Assembly (NCBI GenBank): GCA_003663295.1
Contig: QMZS01000039.1
Location: forward strand, 1-8,562
DNA: 8,562 nucleotides
Direction of reading: 5' to 3'
Source of the DNA: Candidatus Aenigmatarchaeota archaeon
GTDB lineage: Archaea; Aenigmatarchaeota; Aenigmatarchaeia; QMZS01
Of this stretch, positions 1 to 5,920 are shown one piece after another. Position 1 is the first letter of the stretch, and every line of letters starts with the position of its first letter. A program made the position numbers and the translations under genes. The notes under the pieces were generated by a model. It did no database searches and was not told the origin of the DNA. It saw only the letters and a list, made by a program, of their open reading frames with translations.

Positions 1-71
1 GTAATTATCTCTCTATCAGATTTACCCTGCTCTCTTAACAAAGTAACTTCCTTAATAGGGATACTTCCCAT
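1..71 (-). CDS. 5' end of a small gene of unknown function, possibly a helix-turn-helix-like N-terminus (partial)
   Basis: Reading the minus strand from an ATG at 71 gives MGSIPIKEVTLLREQGKSD and then REIIT before the window ends, so only about 24 residues are visible. The sequence is open and amphipathic. The pattern of a helix, then QGKSDREII, resembles short helix-turn-helix-like N-terminal domains of small DPANN hypothetical proteins; this is my impression, not a firm family match. The start is supported by a purine-rich Shine-Dalgarno-like stretch (GGGAGAAGAG) directly before the ATG. The gene begins only 10 bases after the stop of the coiled-coil gene, so the two are probably co-transcribed. 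It is the one gene in the window with an evident ribosome binding site, as expected for an internal operon gene. Confidence 0.6.
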   Translation of the reverse strand, partial: MGSIPIKEVTLLREQGKSDREII

Positions 72-81
72 CTCTTCTCCC

Positions 82-486
82 TTATGGCCGAACGGCAACT
101 TTAAACTCATCTTTTAATTTTCTAACTTCCCGGTTTAATTCATTCCAGGTTACAAACTCGTGTTTCATCGGAGACAACAATTCCATCTCCTTTTTAATTG
201 TATTTATTTCTTTAGCCTTCACAAAACCCTTTTCTTTTTCGTGAATTTTTGTAAGCTCATTTTTCAGGTCATTTATCCTGTTATCAATATTCTCAATTTC
301 TTCGATAATTTTCTCAAATTTATCTGTATTTAATTTGCTCATTTTCAGCCTGTGTTGCTCTTCATTACCTAACTTAGAATTAATCTGCCTCATCTGTTCA
401 TCAACAGTTCTCAATCTTTGCGTATGCGAATTTGCTCTTCTTACTAATTCCTGCACAACTAATGCATTCTGATTTACTTCGGGCAT
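82..486 (-). CDS. Coiled-coil protein of unknown function
   Basis: This is a 134-residue, highly charged and cysteine-free protein that I cannot assign to a named family. Residues about 20-110 are rich in E, K, L, I and N with heptad-like spacing and no proline until about residue 106, so a long helical coiled coil is the most likely fold. The N-terminus (MPEVNQNALVVQELVRRANS) may form a separate short helix. There is no signal peptide or membrane segment, so it is probably cytoplasmic. A TATA box (TATATATAAAAGG) ends about 13 bases before the ATG, supporting this start and a nearly leaderless transcript. It lies downstream of uS14 (43-base gap) and upstream of another small gene (10-base gap), suggesting a small operon. 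A scaffold or dimerisation role is only a guess from the shape. Confidence 0.75.
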   Translation of the reverse strand: MPEVNQNALVVQELVRRANSHTQRLRTVDEQMRQINSKLGNEEQHRLKMSKLNTDKFEKIIEEIENIDNRINDLKNELTKIHEKEKGFVKAKEINTIKKEMELLSPMKHEFVTWNELNREVRKLKDEFKVAVRP

Positions 487-496
487 AATATACTAG

Positions 497-510
497 CCTT
501 TTATATATAA
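497..510 (-). promoter_or_regulatory. TATA box of the coiled-coil gene
   Basis: On the minus strand this reads TTATATATAAAAGG. It is a strong archaeal TATA element in the 43-base gap between the uS14 stop and the coiled-coil start. Its centre is about 18 bases from the ATG, which is close for a 5' untranslated region and suggests a leaderless or near-leaderless message. The coiled-coil gene could therefore be transcribed independently of uS14. Confidence 0.55.
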
Positions 511-529
511 TCTACAAATTCCGCAATAA

Positions 530-673
530 TCAATCGTATTTCTTAAATCCTATCCTGTTCGCAATTTCCCTAAAACAATGCCTACAATAATATAAATTGT
601 ATTTAGTTATCACTCCGCTTGTTGATTTGCATCGTCTGCACTGTGCAGGCAATTCTTTATTTCTTGTGTCCAT
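530..673 (-). CDS. rps14: Small ribosomal subunit protein uS14 (zinc-binding archaeal form)
   Basis: This 47-residue protein is a component of the 30S subunit head. It begins MDTRNKELPAQCRRCKS and ends CFREIANRIGFKKYD. The two CXXC pairs (C12/C15 and C30/C33) form the zinc knuckle of the archaeal/eukaryotic uS14 type, and the C-terminal FREIA-IGFKKY signature is diagnostic for the family. The length is near the usual archaeal size of about 50-56 residues, slightly shortened at the basic N-terminus. The stop is TGA. A TATA box (CTATAAAAG on the minus strand, 694-702) lies about 25 bases before the ATG, fitting leaderless transcription. In most archaea this gene sits in the uL5-uS14-uS8 cluster; here it stands away from those genes and diverges from uS11. 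It is short enough to be missed by length-filtered gene finding. Confidence 0.93.
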   Translation of the reverse strand: MDTRNKELPAQCRRCKSTSGVITKYNLYYCRHCFREIANRIGFKKYD

Positions 674-725
674 TATAACTAATTCAAATTAAACTTTTAT
701 AGTCCTTTATTTTTAATTTTATTTT
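674..725. promoter_or_regulatory. Divergent promoter region of uS14 and uS11
   Basis: This 52-base spacer separates the divergently transcribed uS14 (minus) and uS11 (plus) genes. The minus-strand element CTATAAAAG at 694-702 is a good TATA box for uS14. For uS11 the only candidates are the T/A-rich stretches at about 705-722, which lack a clear consensus. The promoters must lie close together or overlap, so the two ribosomal genes may be expressed in a coupled way; that coupling is inference. Confidence 0.5.
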
Positions 726-1424
726 ATGTTTATGCCCAAAGAAAATAATGAAATGAAAATGGTCGAGAAAACAGAAGAGAAGATTAAATCTGGTTTAAAA
801 GAGAATACAGAATCTAAAGAAGATAATATTGATAAAAAAAAGAAAATTGAAAATAAAAAAGAAATTGGTTTAAAAGAGAATACAGAATCTAAAGAGATTA
901 AAACTGAAATTAAAAAAGAGATTAAAACTGAAATTAAAAAAGAGGTCAAAACCGATAAAAAAGAAGTTAAAAATGAAGAAAACCCTAAAAACCAACTAAA
1001 ATCAAAGAAAACAGAAATTGAAAACAGACCAAAAAAACAGGAAAATCAAAAAGGCGTAATTCATATTTATTCGAGCGGAAATAACACAATACTTCATGTT
1101 ACTGATATTACAGGAGCGGAAACAATATCAAGAGTTTCTGGAGGTATGATTACAAAAGCAGACAGGTTAAAAAGCGCTCCATTTCAGGGAATGCTTGCGG
1201 CCCAGAGGGTTGTGAAAGAAACCTTGGAAAGAGGAATAACCGAAGTGGATATAAGAATAAGGGCTCCGGGAGGACACAAATCACCCTCTGTTGGAAAAGG
1301 GTCTCAAGCAGCAATTAAAGCAATTTCGAGGTCTAAATTAAAAATAAATATAATTGAAGATTCAACACCAATCATTCACGGTTACATGAGGAAGAAAGGG
1401 GGTAGAAGAGGAAGAAGGTTGTAA
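726..1424 (+). CDS. rps11: Small ribosomal subunit protein uS11 with a long Lys/Glu-rich N-terminal extension
   Basis: uS11 is a platform protein of the 30S subunit that binds 16S rRNA near the mRNA exit site. The conserved domain runs from about residue 108 to 232. It includes [21 protein letters not shown], the SGGM turn, [10 protein letters not shown], the [14 protein letters not shown] loop and the basic tail [11 protein letters not shown]. Archaeal uS11 is normally about 130 residues, so roughly 100 residues are added in front. That extension is almost entirely K, E, N, T, I and S and contains internal repeats: [10 protein letters not shown] twice, IKTEIKKE twice. It is predicted disordered. 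Two in-frame ATGs (726 and 732) compete for the start. An internal start near the domain cannot be excluded, but the only ATG codons are in the first 11 residues, the extension is open throughout and no promoter is obvious inside it. uS13, uS4 and the RNA polymerase D subunit, its usual neighbours, are absent. Confidence 0.95.
   Translation: MFMPKENNEMKMVEKTEEKIKSGLKENTESKEDNIDKKKKIENKKEIGLKENTESKEIKTEIKKEIKTEIKKEVKTDKKEVKNEENPKNQLKSKKTEIENRPKKQENQKGVIHIYSSGNNTILHVTDITGAETISRVSGGMITKADRLKSAPFQGMLAAQRVVKETLERGITEVDIRIRAPGGHKSPSVGKGSQAAIKAISRSKLKINIIEDSTPIIHGYMRKKGGRRGRRL
791..895 (+). repeat. Perfect 30-bp direct repeat inside the uS11 extension
   Basis: Positions 791-820 and 866-895 are identical over 30 bases, offset by 75 bases (25 codons). 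Both encode GLKENTESK in the same frame. The absence of synonymous changes over 30 bases indicates a recent duplication, so the extension is still changing in length. Confidence 0.9.
897..944 (+). repeat. Two perfect 24-bp tandem repeats inside the uS11 extension
   Basis: Positions 897-920 and 921-944 are identical tandem units, each encoding IKTEIKKE. A third, degenerate partial copy follows (945-966, VKTDKKEV). The unit is a multiple of three, so gain or loss of copies leaves the downstream uS11 domain in frame. Confidence 0.9.
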
Positions 1425-1537
1425 GTACTTTTAGAATTATATTTAATTGAAAAACAATCTTATTTATATAATTGCAATTCCAAAGAAGTGCTTGACTTAA
1501 ACTCAAATCATTGTCAAAAATAAGTTTATTAATAAAA

Positions 1538-2296
1538 TCATTCATCTAAAATCTTCCTCAATTCTTTCTGTTTCTCTGCCCCGATTTTGAAAATTTCATC
1601 CATCTTACTCATAGGAATTCCTTTAATTCCCGTTTTCTGCATTGCACATATTGTGCTATCATCAAGATATGAAATTGAAATTGAGAAATCAATACCACCT
1701 TCTTCTGACTGGTTCAAATCAAGCAGGTATTTACCATCAAGTCCTGATATCATAACAAGCACAGGTTTTGATTTTAACTCAATTTTTTTGTCTGAAACAC
1801 CTATTTTATCATTTTCTTCAAGTTTTGGCATATTCATATTCATTAAAGCTTTCACTGTGGCTAAATTAAGAGCTTCAAGAAGATTTCCATCATAATTCAT
1901 CACATAACAGTCTATAAACACCTGAAATGCTTTTTCTCCTTTTGTCACGCAGAATTCCTTTAAATCAAGCATTTTGCTTTCTCTAATGCTCCTGTCAAGC
2001 ACCCGTGAGATCTCAATATCTGAGTTTGCGGGCAATTCCTTCCAGATAACCGGTGCATAATTAATAGTGACCATCAAACCACCCTCATCTGGTGAGTCCG
2101 GGTAAGGGGTCATTACACCAAATTTAATTCCAACAACAACTTTTGTATTTCCTATAGAAAGATAACAACTACCCTCCGCTTTTTTAATAAAATTAACTTT
2201 ATATTCTATTTTCCTTGTCTCTTTTGGTTTTCTGGAATCTATTCTCCGGTCTTTTGACAAGAGGTCCGCTATTAATTCTGGTGATTCAAGTTTCAT
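1538..2296 (-). CDS. rrp42: Exosome complex component Rrp42 (RNase PH-like, non-catalytic subunit)
   Basis: Rrp42 pairs with the catalytic subunit Rrp41 in the hexameric ring of the archaeal exosome, which degrades and tails RNA 3' to 5' in the cytoplasm. The 252 residues match the usual length of about 260. Family hallmarks are DRRIDSRKP (16-24), KKAEGSCYLSIGNTKVVVG (38-56), YPDSPDEGG (65-73), SRVLDRSIRESKMLDL (97-112) and the YDGNLLEALNLA segment (135-146). The second RNase PH-type lobe occupies about residues 175-250. The catalytic residues belong to Rrp41, whose gene usually lies directly upstream but is not in this window. The gene converges on uS11 with a 113-base AT-rich gap. No Shine-Dalgarno site is seen; a TATA-like TTAAAAT about 20 bases before the ATG suggests a leaderless message. 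Stop codon TGA. Confidence 0.93.
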   Translation of the reverse strand: MKLESPELIADLLSKDRRIDSRKPKETRKIEYKVNFIKKAEGSCYLSIGNTKVVVGIKFGVMTPYPDSPDEGGLMVTINYAPVIWKELPANSDIEISRVLDRSIRESKMLDLKEFCVTKGEKAFQVFIDCYVMNYDGNLLEALNLATVKALMNMNMPKLEENDKIGVSDKKIELKSKPVLVMISGLDGKYLLDLNQSEEGGIDFSISISYLDDSTICAMQKTGIKGIPMSKMDEIFKIGAEKQKELRKILDE

Positions 2297-2328
2297 AACT
2301 TATTATAATTATAATTTTAAATAAGTTA
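2296..2328 (-). promoter_or_regulatory. Rrp42 promoter enclosed by a 9-bp inverted repeat
   Basis: The arms TAACTTATT (2296-2304) and AATAAGTTA (2320-2328) are perfect inverted copies separated by 15 bases. The interior holds the TATA-like element of Rrp42 (minus strand TTTAAAATT). The left arm touches the first base of the start codon. It could be a protein-binding site, but in DNA this AT-rich it may also be chance. Confidence 0.3.
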
Positions 2329-2378
2329 ATTATTTTAAGAAATTTATAAAATGGGTGGGTGGTAGAAAGAAAATTCTA

Positions 2379-2789
2379 TTATTTTATTATATATCTAAAA
2401 AACTTGTCCACCAAATAACGGCTTATCAATTTGTATTTCATGCAAAACTCAAGTGTACTCAACTGCAATCTGCTCTTTTTTATCTCTTTAACAAAATAAC
2501 TGCAATAAGATTCATATTTTTTAAATCTCTTTAAAGAAAAATCATTATTATCTATGGCTTCACTGCATATATCAGCAGCAGCCCTGCCGCTTTTGATAGC
2601 AGTTTCAATACCGCCTCCGGTAAGAGGATATATAAATCCTCCTGCATCCCAGGGTTTGTCCCTCGGAAGTTTTTCTTTTTCAAGAAGCAAAGTTTTCAAT
2701 CCATGTTCAGCGCATTTTTCAGCGGCTGCGCTTCCGCCGAGTCACGCACCAACAATGATTATATCATAAAAATTTTCCTGAGATTTCAT
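2379..2789 (-). pseudogene. Geranylgeranyl-reductase-type FAD oxidoreductase remnant (nonsense codon plus large internal deletion)
   Basis: From an ATG at 2789 the minus strand reads MKSQENFYDIIIVGA-stop-LGGSAAAEKCAEHG, the FAD-binding dinucleotide motif GxGxxG of the geranylgeranyl reductase/FixC-like family. The second glycine codon has become TGA (GGA to TGA, codon 16). The frame then continues through LLLEKEKLPRDKP and jumps directly to DAGGFIYPLTGGGIETAIKS, the GDAAGF-PLTGEGI motif that normally lies more than 200 residues later. About 60 more residues of a normal-looking C-terminal tail follow. The family is usually about 390-400 residues; only about 136 codons remain, so most of the substrate domain is deleted. 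Known family members saturate the isoprenoid chains of archaeal lipids. An AT-rich promoter-like stretch remains upstream. I am confident it is non-functional; the exact substrate of the ancestor is uncertain. Confidence 0.85.
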
Positions 2790-2820
2790 AATTAAAATAT
2801 TATTATGATTATAGTTCATA

Positions 2821-3230
2821 TCACAACAAATTAGACAAGATTGATCTGAACATAACCAACCAGTAATTCATGAAAGTGTTCTTTTTAGCAAGCCTATAAT
2901 ATATTGTCCGTATAGTTTCTTTGAACGACCATTCGGATTTAACAAATGTCTGGTGTGGCTTTCTGCGAATACTCTTCCATATAAATTCTATTTGATTGAG
3001 CTGCGGAGAGTAAAGAAATATAAAATGAATGTGGTATTTAGAGATTCAACAAAATCCCGGGTTTTCTGCTCAATATGCGAACGGGTATTATCAGCGAATA
3101 TAATAATTTGTTTTATTGGATTCTTTTCCATGATTTACCGAAGGAACTCACAGAGCTTGGGGGATTTTGAGTTCTCCTTGAAATCAATAACCTCTTTTCC
3201 ATTCCTTGGGTAAAAACCAAAGGTAAGGGT
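2821..3230 (-). pseudogene. IS630-family (DDE) transposase, 3' fragment with frameshift and stop
   Basis: Joining three minus-strand frames recovers a typical IS630 C-terminal half. GFYPRNGKEVIDFKENS and SPKLCEFLR are followed by an in-frame TAA (3135-3137). Then comes IIIFADNTRSH with the second catalytic Asp. A frameshift near 3010-3020 leads to YSPQLNQIEFIWKSIRRK, where the Glu is the third catalytic residue and the usual N-P-I-E reads N-Q-I-E. The end is MFRSILSNLL and TGA at 2821-2823. The N-terminal DNA-binding half and the first catalytic Asp are not found. The fragment lies between two other dead genes, consistent with an old insertion that was later truncated. Terminal inverted repeats and a TA target duplication could not be located. 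Confidence 0.75.
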
Positions 3231-3651
3231 TCAATCCATCCAGGCTATAAGACTCTCTGGTTTTTATCAGGAAATAAGAATCAGGAATATCATTTTTTAG
3301 TTCTGTTAATTCTTCTTTATAAAGTTCGGGGAGTTTTGCATTATTGAACAAAAAAATGTTTGCTGGGACATATCATGCATTTAATATTTTTGTTGGTGAC
3401 GGCAAAAAAGAAGTATTTCTGTTTTCTGAAATATACTTATTATAATTATCTTTTAAGACTTCCTGCGTTTCGCCAGTTAAAATTTCATCCAAAAATTCTT
3501 CGGTTTTAATTCCAAATGTGCTCCTCCTGCTTTTTGGGACCAAATTAAGCAATTCCTAAATACCTTCATCCCAGTCATATTCCTTCCATATTCTTCCGGG
3601 CTCACAAATATCTCTCAATCATTCCTGAAGACCTTCGTACCATTCACCCAT
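3184..3651 (-). pseudogene. Decayed reading frame of unknown family with three internal stops
   Basis: From an ATG at 3651 (MGEWYEGLQE) one minus-strand frame stays protein-like for 155 codons apart from TGA at codon 11, TAG at codon 32 and TGA at codon 93. Recognisable stretches include CEPGRIWKEYDWDEGI, KTEEFLDEILTGETQEVLKD and YVPANIFLFNNAKLPELYKE. The composition is balanced and soluble-looking, with no membrane segment. I do not recognise the family. Its last 15 codons overlap, in another frame, the start of the IS630 fragment; near YSLDGLNPYLWF the two frames could belong to one ancestral protein split by a one-base insertion in a T run. It could thus be either a separate gene cut by the transposon or a divergent transposase N-terminus. 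An AT-rich promoter-like region precedes the ATG and is shared with AMMECR1. Confidence 0.6.
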
Positions 3652-3667
3652 AATAACAAAAACAATA

Positions 3668-3702
3668 ACTATTATAATTATTGCTTTCAAAAAAATTATA
3701 TT
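3668..3702 (+). promoter_or_regulatory. TATA region of the AMMECR1 gene
   Basis: TATAATTA at 3673-3680 is centred about 26 bases before the AMMECR1 ATG, the spacing expected for a leaderless archaeal transcript. The block is nearly palindromic (AATAACTATTATAATTATT), so it may once also have served the dead minus-strand gene starting at 3651. Confidence 0.5.
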
Positions 3703-4314
3703 ATGTACCTTAATATAAAAGAAGGCGAGTACCTTGTGAAACTTGCAAGAAATTCAATTGCACACTATCTTGAAAATCTTCTTCCAATGGCTCCCCCAAA
3801 ACCCGATTTCCCTGAACTGCTTGAAAAAAGAGGAATTTTCTGCACAATTCTTAAACATCCAGACGGGGATTTAAAAGGATGTATTGGTCTGATCAAATCT
3901 AACAAAAGCCTGATTAACGGAGTTATCGAAGCAAGTTGTTCCGCAACCCAGGACCCAAGATTCTTGCCTTTAACCCTGAAAGAACTGGATAAAATTGTGA
4001 TTGAAATTACTGTGTTAAGTGATATGCAGAAAATTCTTGTTTATGAACCAAGAGATTACCTGGATAAAATTAAAATTGGAGAGGACGGGTTGTTTATTGA
4101 ATACAAATATAACTCAGGGATTTTCCTTCCACAAGTTCCTGTTGATCAAGAATGGGATTTAAAAACTTATTTGTGCGAACTGTGCATTAAAGCTGGTCTT
4201 GATGAGGATGCGTGGATTATGAAACCGGTTAGTTTGTACAAGTTTCAGGCTCAGATATTTTCAGAGACTGAACCCAGAGGCGGGGTTTTTGAGAAGAAAT
4301 TGAAATTAAGTTAA
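3703..4314 (+). CDS. AMMECR1-domain protein
   Basis: This 203-residue protein belongs to the AMMECR1 family, found in nearly all archaea, many bacteria and eukaryotes; its biochemical role is not established. The domain covers almost the whole chain. Conserved signatures are the LKGCIGLI loop (57-64, with the family's LRGCIG motif and an exposed Cys60), ATQDPRFLPLTLKEL (81-95), LPQVP (142-146), EWD (150-152) and YLCELCIKAGL (156-166) near a conserved Trp171. Length agrees with the family (about 190-210). It is cytoplasmic with no signal or membrane segment. In some prokaryotes the domain is fused or linked to Memo-like and radical SAM domains, but neither is seen here. The ATG has a well-placed TATA box and no Shine-Dalgarno site. 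Dph2 follows 54 bases downstream on the same strand and may be co-transcribed. Confidence 0.94.
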   Translation: MYLNIKEGEYLVKLARNSIAHYLENLLPMAPPKPDFPELLEKRGIFCTILKHPDGDLKGCIGLIKSNKSLINGVIEASCSATQDPRFLPLTLKELDKIVIEITVLSDMQKILVYEPRDYLDKIKIGEDGLFIEYKYNSGIFLPQVPVDQEWDLKTYLCELCIKAGLDEDAWIMKPVSLYKFQAQIFSETEPRGGVFEKKLKLS

Positions 4315-4336
4315 TTTTTAAATATTTCAGGTTTTT

Positions 4337-4352
4337 AATTGATTTATCAATT
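4337..4352. repeat. Short inverted repeat between AMMECR1 and Dph2
   Basis: AATTGAT and ATCAATT are perfect 7-base inverted copies around a TT centre, lying 17-32 bases before the Dph2 ATG. The two-base centre disfavours an RNA hairpin, so a DNA-binding site is possible. The AT-rich setting makes chance equally likely. Confidence 0.25.
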
Positions 4353-4368
4353 ATTTTAGAGTAATATT

Positions 4369-5238
4369 ATGTTCGCAGATATTTCAGAAGCTATTAAAGA
4401 GATTAAAAGCAAAGATTATAAAAATATCCTGATTCAGGTGCCGGAAGGCTTAAAAACCGAGGTTTCCCGTATTGCGTCCAAATTAGAAAAGGAATGTTGC
4501 GTGGATGTTTTTATAGCGGCTGAACCCTGTTACGGAGCCTGCGACTTGCCTCTTAAAGAAGCAGAAATTTCCGGGTGCGATATAATTATCCATTTTGGTC
4601 ATTATGATTTTGGGGTTAAAACCAAGATTCCGGTGGTCTATGTTCCTGTTGAGATTAAATCAGAACTTACTGAAAAACTGAAAAAAGACATTGAAAAGAT
4701 TGAAGAGAAAAAAATAGGAATTTATTCCTCAGAACCATTCAAGAGACTTCTTGAATCATTTGGGGATTATCTGGAAGATAATGGGAAAGAGGTTGTTGAT
4801 AAAAAAATTATTCTTGGATGCTCAAAATTTGAACCTTTGGGAGAACTAAATATTTTCATAGGATCAGGGAAATTCCACCCTCTTGCCCTGAAAGGAAAAA
4901 CTTACTTTTTGAACCTTGAGAAAAATAGATTCGAAGATTTAAGCGGGGAAATTATGAAAGAAGAAATGAAAAAAGCGGCTAGAGTTTCAAAATTTGAGGG
5001 TGCGAAAAAAGTGGGGATTCTTGTGTCCACCAAACCCGGGCAGTTTTACAAAGAATGTAAACAACTGGAGGATAAACTAAGAGAACAAGGCAAAAAAACA
5101 AAGATTTTAATATTTGATATGATTACAAATGAGAAATTAATGGGGCTTGATTTTGATGCTTATGTAAATACTGCGTGCCCAAGGATTCTTGATAATCCTT
5201 TTGACAAGCCTATTGTTAATTTGAGGGATTTACCCTGA
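4369..5238 (+). CDS. dph2: 2-(3-amino-3-carboxypropyl)histidine synthase Dph2 (diphthamide biosynthesis)
   Basis: Archaeal Dph2 is a homodimeric, non-classical radical SAM enzyme. It transfers the 3-amino-3-carboxypropyl group of S-adenosylmethionine onto a histidine of elongation factor 2, the first step of diphthamide synthesis. The three cysteines that bind its [4Fe-4S] cluster are present, one per Rossmann-like domain: C58 in EPCYGACD, C151 in ILGCSKF and C270 in NTACPRI. Other family signs are VPEGLK (24-29), HFGHYDFG (75-82) and VSTKPGQFY (219-227). At 289 residues it is shorter than the roughly 320-340 typical of the family; the missing part is the tail after the third cysteine (ending NLRDLP). 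All cluster ligands remain, so it is probably active. AMMECR1 lies 54 bases upstream. Stop codon TGA. Confidence 0.93.
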   Translation: MFADISEAIKEIKSKDYKNILIQVPEGLKTEVSRIASKLEKECCVDVFIAAEPCYGACDLPLKEAEISGCDIIIHFGHYDFGVKTKIPVVYVPVEIKSELTEKLKKDIEKIEEKKIGIYSSEPFKRLLESFGDYLEDNGKEVVDKKIILGCSKFEPLGELNIFIGSGKFHPLALKGKTYFLNLEKNRFEDLSGEIMKEEMKKAARVSKFEGAKKVGILVSTKPGQFYKECKQLEDKLREQGKKTKILIFDMITNEKLMGLDFDAYVNTACPRILDNPFDKPIVNLRDLP

Positions 5239-5240
5239 AT

Positions 5241-5909
5241 ATGCAAATTATCAGAAATTTTTTGATTTATTTTGTGGTAGTATCTATCTTTCGCTGATAC
5301 TTGTAAGTATTCTGCCAATTTTTATCTTTATTTAAATGCTTGGGGTGATAAAGAAACGATCTCAGAATATCAATTTCCGGATTATAAAGAAGATACTCTT
5401 TTATTAATTGAGAGATTTTATATCATTAATACTGGAAATTGTACTTTACCAAAATCAAATTTTATCATAAATGTTTATTATCCTGAATAGAAAGAAACCA
5501 GTAACAATTTTTGTTCGGGTGTTCTTGGATTATATTTACCAGAACTCTCTGTAAATGACACATATAATTTTTCTAGGATTGATTACGCTAGATACGTAGA
5601 TTCACTAAATAAAACCAGCAGACATTGCAATATAAGATTAAACAAAATTGGAAAATGGAAAATAATGGGCGACTGGGAATTATATAATCATAGTGAGGGT
5701 TTTGAATATAATTTTTATATAAAAAATAGTTTCTAAAGGAATTTAATGTACTTTCGAGATATGATATATCCAATATGGAAGGACAAAAGATGAATTTATT
5801 CTGTCAGATGGGGGGTTTGTTCATTGCCATCATCTCACTTTGGATTATAATCATTCAAATTTATAATAATCGAAAAGAGCGTAGAAAAAAATTAATTGAA
5901 TTGATTTAA
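5241..5909 (+). pseudogene. Broken membrane-anchored protein of unknown family
   Basis: This stretch holds pieces of one protein-like sequence in several plus-strand frames. An ATG at 5241 starts MQIIRNFLIYFVVVSIFR and stops; another frame adds SLILVSILPIFIFI, so a hydrophobic N-terminal segment is likely. Frame 5281-5736 is open for about 150 codons except for TAG at 5488-5490. It is rich in Tyr, Asn, Asp, Ser and Thr with beta-strand character (for example YQFPDYKEDTLLLIERFYII and GLYLPELSVNDTYNF), like an extracellular domain. After TAA at 5734 a shifted frame (ATG 5775, stop 5907) encodes 44 residues with a clear membrane helix (LFIAIISLWIIIIQIY) and a positively charged tail (NNRKERRKK). 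The ancestor therefore looks like an N-out/C-in surface protein. I do not recognise the family. It abuts MazG tail to tail with an 11-base gap. Confidence 0.6.
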
Positions 5910-5920
5910 TAAATAATTTG

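Noticed and set aside
719..949. Open frame on the minus strand opposite the uS11 extension
   Set aside because: It is a shadow of the Lys/Glu-rich repeats, giving Ser/Phe/Ile/Leu low-complexity peptide.
1425..1537. Small RNA or tRNA gene between uS11 and Rrp42
   Set aside because: There is a TATA-like TTTATATAATT near 1460-1470, but no tRNA arms, C/D or H/ACA boxes, or stable stem. It is best read as a convergent intergenic gap.
1587..1895. 102-codon plus-strand frame inside Rrp42
   Set aside because: It is antisense to the conserved Rrp42 coding sequence, with no start signals and no family features.
2953..3213. 86-codon plus-strand frame
   Set aside because: It is antisense to the IS630 transposase fragment, whose motifs are clear on the minus strand.
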